Positions 63,594 through 64,000 of a stretch of 64,000 nt of DNA are shown one piece after another. The stretch lies in contig DFQC01000038.1 of NCBI GenBank assembly GCA_002377585.1, positions 91,604 through 155,603 on the forward strand, read 5' to 3'. Source of the DNA: Anaerolineales bacterium UBA3499 (GTDB taxonomy: Bacteria; Chloroflexota; Anaerolineae; Anaerolineales; UBA11657). Each line of letters begins with the position of its first letter. The stretch's first letter is position 1. The position numbers were made by a program, and so were the translations under genes. Under the pieces are notes generated by a model. The model was not told where the DNA came from, ran no database searches, and saw nothing but the letters and a program-made list of their open reading frames with translations.

Positions 63594-64000
63594 ATGAGTG
63601 AGCAAGAAACAATCGATAATAAACATAACTTCGCACAATCGGTCAGAACATTTATTCCCCCAGGTTACGACGAGTATTCGTCTAACATGAAAAATGTTGT
63701 CAAAGATATCCTATCATTATTGGATAGAAACAACATTCCGACACCTCAACCTATCAGCAAAAGCTACAAACCCAATGGAAACGGAAGTGCTGCATCCAAA
63801 GCATATGCTATGCAAGGCGTATTGAAATATCATGGTCTTGCTGACTCTGAATGGCGTACAGCTTACATGCCGAGCATTTCCGTTAACAATGATGCAGCCT
63901 ATACAATTACCCATGTGGCTTTTAGTGGAACAACAGCACAAGACAATCTCCATATAAATGGAAAGCCAATTTATGGCAATAAGCTTAATAGAGTTGTAAA
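63594..64000 (+). CDS. Diphosphomevalonate/phosphomevalonate decarboxylase, N-terminal part
   Basis: An open frame from the ATG at 63594 to the window end (135 residues seen). After a 60-residue N-terminal extension, SKAYAMQGVLKYHGL corresponds to the (N)IAVIKYWGK block of mevalonate pyrophosphate decarboxylase. MPSISVNNDAAYT corresponds to SSLSVTL, and DNLHINGKPI to D.I.LNG. This is a GHMP-kinase fold enzyme of the mevalonate pathway. Chloroflexota use both a phosphomevalonate decarboxylase with isopentenyl phosphate kinase, and other variants; which substrate is used cannot be told from this part. No Shine-Dalgarno is clear. Confidence 0.78.
   Translation, partial: MSEQETIDNKHNFAQSVRTFIPPGYDEYSSNMKNVVKDILSLLDRNNIPTPQPISKSYKPNGNGSAASKAYAMQGVLKYHGLADSEWRTAYMPSISVNNDAAYTITHVAFSGTTAQDNLHINGKPIYGNKLNRVV

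Noticed and set aside
1..64000. Stop-codon recoding suggested by the amber codon within feoB
   Set aside because: TAG is the normal stop of other genes here (for example tdh and rsmG), so general recoding is excluded.
1..64000. CRISPR arrays, insertion sequences, prophage or attachment sites
   Set aside because: No regularly spaced repeats, transposase, integrase or phage structural genes were seen; the only repeats are those listed.

Overview
The window is AT-rich and densely coding. It carries about 62 supported protein genes, two tRNAs and a clear set of control sites. The gene content fits Chloroflexota best: coenzyme F420 synthesis plus F420-using enzymes, a CysM/JAMM-protease/sulfur-carrier/MoeZ cysteine cluster, fused alpha-gamma 2-oxoacid:ferredoxin oxidoreductase, M29 aminopeptidase, DUF5671 membrane protein, TGS-less threonyl-tRNA synthetase, and a mevalonate-pathway decarboxylase at the right edge. 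This is inference from gene families; no 16S gene is present. No prophage, transposase, integrase or CRISPR array was seen, so the region looks like ordinary chromosome with a few unusual loci.

Layout. 0.3-4.1 kb: a YjbQ-type gene, then an iron-uptake operon on the minus strand (membrane-anchored DtxR-FeoA regulator, FeoB GTPase, FeoB permease as separate ORFs) behind a perfect palindromic operator. 4.1-8.2 kb: a secreted glycosidase-like protein diverging from a LysM/M23 peptidase and an endonuclease IV-like protein. 8.2-10.4 kb: tdh-kbl, threonine to glycine plus acetyl-CoA. 10.4-18.2 kb: the F420 cluster on the minus strand (LLM oxidoreductase, cofC, cofD, a nitroreductase, SGNH hydrolase, PPOX-type oxidoreductase, cofE, fno), then an SsnA-like aminohydrolase. 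18.3-19.1 kb: muramoyl amidase. 19.3-19.5 kb: a repeat array and several hairpins in front of the cysteine cluster (19.5-22.5 kb).

22.5-28 kb: tRNA-Gly, a membrane protein and the CoA operon panB-panE-panC-coaX-pfkB, headed by a sigma-70 promoter, a hairpin-rich leader and an intrinsic terminator just before the panB ribosome binding site. 28-35 kb: M29 aminopeptidase, two EamA transporters, DUF503, lipoate ligase and korB-korA. 35-42 kb: small unknown genes, surE, ridA, tRNA-Val, thrS and a HrcA/CIRCE-controlled groES-groEL. 42-54 kb: serC, PIG-L deacetylase, a degenerate S41 protease, a membrane glycosyltransferase, oxidoreductases, a DUF5671-repeat protein, a UMF1 transporter and a second surE. 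54-58.4 kb: zinc-ribbon/HExxH gene pair, divergent PyrK/PyrD pair, rsmG and recF. 58.5-64 kb: secreted metalloprotease, a 46-residue YtxH protein, an SDR, an unknown gene, a LysM lipoprotein and the start of a (di)phosphomevalonate decarboxylase.

The strongest leads for something under-described are: (i) the panB leader with its built-in terminator; (ii) the sulfur-carrier protein whose diglycine is followed by a 13-residue tail, beside a JAMM protease able in principle to trim it; (iii) the stand-alone nitroreductase overlapping cofD; (iv) FeoB divided by one in-frame amber codon under a membrane-anchored DtxR-FeoA protein; (v) the structured region before cysM; and (vi) two enzyme-like proteins (S41, DHODH-like) lacking the family's catalytic residues.
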